This document shows positions 27,013 to 27,772 of a DNA stretch of 27,772 nt, piece after piece. The translations under genes and the position numbers were made by a program. The notes under the pieces are model-generated. The model had not been told where the DNA came from. It made no database searches and was given only the letters and a program-made list of their open reading frames with translations. Numbering within the stretch: the stretch's first letter is position 1; each line of letters begins with the position of its first letter. This stretch comes from JAGOEF01 sp964511665 (GTDB lineage Bacteria; Bacteroidota; Bacteroidia; Bacteroidales; ML635J-15), in assembly GCA_964511665.1 (NCBI GenBank), contig CAZEHA010000045.1, positions 1 to 27,772 on the forward strand, written 5' to 3'.

Positions 27013-27772
27013 TTACGAATAATTGTACCCCAAAATACGTAACATCGACTTATAGCTTTGCTCTTTCGAAAACATACGTGTGGTAATTTTACCCTCTTCA
27101 TCTTTGTTGATGATTACATGCTTTGGTGCCGGAATCAGACAGTGCTGCAAGCCACCAAAACCACCAATCGATTCCTGATAGGCTCCAATATTGAAGAAAC
27201 CAATATACAACGGTTCGTTTTGGTCGTATTCGGGAAGGTAGATTGCATTTACATGTTGTTCAGAATTGTAGTAATCGTCGCTGTCGCAGGTTAATCCCCC
27301 CAAAAACACACGTTCGTACGATTTCTCCCAGTTATTGATGGGTAACATTAAAAAACGCTTACTGGTAGCCCAGGTATCGGGTAAAGTTGTAATAAATGAA
27401 CTGTCGATCATATTCCACTTTTCGCGATCGTTCTGCTGTTTTTGGTTTACAATAGAGTATATTGCCCCTCCACTCTCGCCCACAGTAAATGTTCCAAATT
27501 CAGTATAAATATCAGGTTCCTCAACATCGTTTTCTTCGCAGGCCAGTTTTATTTGATTAACAATTTCTTCGGCCATGTATTCGTATTCGTAATCGTAAGC
27601 CAGATTGTTTTTTACGGGAAACCCGCCGCCAATATTTAAGGAATCTAATGTAGGGCAAATCTTTTTCAATTGACAATATACCTGCATGCACTTATGCAAT
27701 TCGTTCCAATAATATGCAGTATCTTTTATGCCGGTATTAATAAAAAAGTGCAACATCTTTAAGCTTACTTGT
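27013..27772 (-). CDS. speA: Arginine decarboxylase, C-terminal part (cut by window edge)
   Basis: A PLP-dependent fold-III decarboxylase that converts arginine to agmatine, the substrate of the next gene. Only the last ~252 residues are in the window; the reading frame is open through base 27772, so the 5' end lies outside. The visible portion has LHFFINTG, NIGGGFP (binds the PLP phosphate), TEFGTF, and the late catalytic TCDSDD segment followed by IGAYQESIGGFGG. It ends in LRILGYNYS. The pattern fits the Bacteroidota type of biosynthetic arginine decarboxylase better than diaminopimelate or ornithine decarboxylase, and the agmatinase downstream agrees. Confidence 0.85.
   Translation of the reverse strand, partial: QVSLKMLHFFINTGIKDTAYYWNELHKCMQVYCQLKKICPTLDSLNIGGGFPVKNNLAYDYEYEYMAEEIVNQIKLACEENDVEEPDIYTEFGTFTVGESGGAIYSIVNQKQQNDREKWNMIDSSFITTLPDTWATSKRFLMLPINNWEKSYERVFLGGLTCDSDDYYNSEQHVNAIYLPEYDQNEPLYIGFFNIGAYQESIGGFGGLQHCLIPAPKHVIINKDEEGKITTRMFSKEQSYKSMLRILGYNYS

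Overview
The window looks like a chromosomal piece of a Bacteroidota bacterium, probably class Bacteroidia. The evidence is a giant secreted protein with a type IX secretion (T9SS) C-terminal sorting domain, upstream boxes matching the Bacteroidota promoter consensus (-33 TTTG / -7 TAnnTTTG), a lack of Shine-Dalgarno sequences, a secreted TPR-CHAT protein, and Bacteroidota-type polyamine genes. A 100-N scaffold gap flanked by an identical 55-base sequence suggests a short-read, possibly metagenomic, assembly.

Layout: 1-578 holds no gene I can support. A small helical protein of unknown function (579-1061, +) and a giant cysteine-rich HYR-repeat adhesin-like protein (9784-1161, -) converge on a shared hairpin terminator. 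The adhesin gene is interrupted only by the N gap. Collapsing the duplicated 55-base flank and the Ns restores one 2822-codon frame. Next come rmlD (10249-11115, +) and yaaA (11936-11178, -), which has a perfect 15-base inverted repeat just upstream.

The centre (19338-12089, all -) is a tightly packed six-gene operon related to group 4 membrane-bound [NiFe] hydrogenases and complex I. In transcription order it is HyfB-, HyfC-, HyfE-, HyfF-, HyfG- and ferredoxin/HyfI-like. The ion-translocating membrane arm looks intact. The large subunit has lost all four NiFe cysteines, and the NuoB-like domain has lost three of its four proximal Fe-S cysteines (now Asp, Asp and Asn). This fits the poorly understood Ehr (energy-converting hydrogenase-related) class, with an unusually dismantled redox core. 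It is my main candidate for an under-described system.

Upstream of that operon is an 1802-residue exported TPR protein ending in a CHAT caspase-like protease domain with an intact His/Cys pair. The right edge is a polyamine operon (-): arginine decarboxylase (cut by the window edge), agmatinase, and a deoxyhypusine-synthase-family enzyme. Together these would make agmatine, then putrescine, then probably a longer polyamine such as homospermidine. No tRNA, rRNA, CRISPR array, insertion sequence or prophage gene was recognised.
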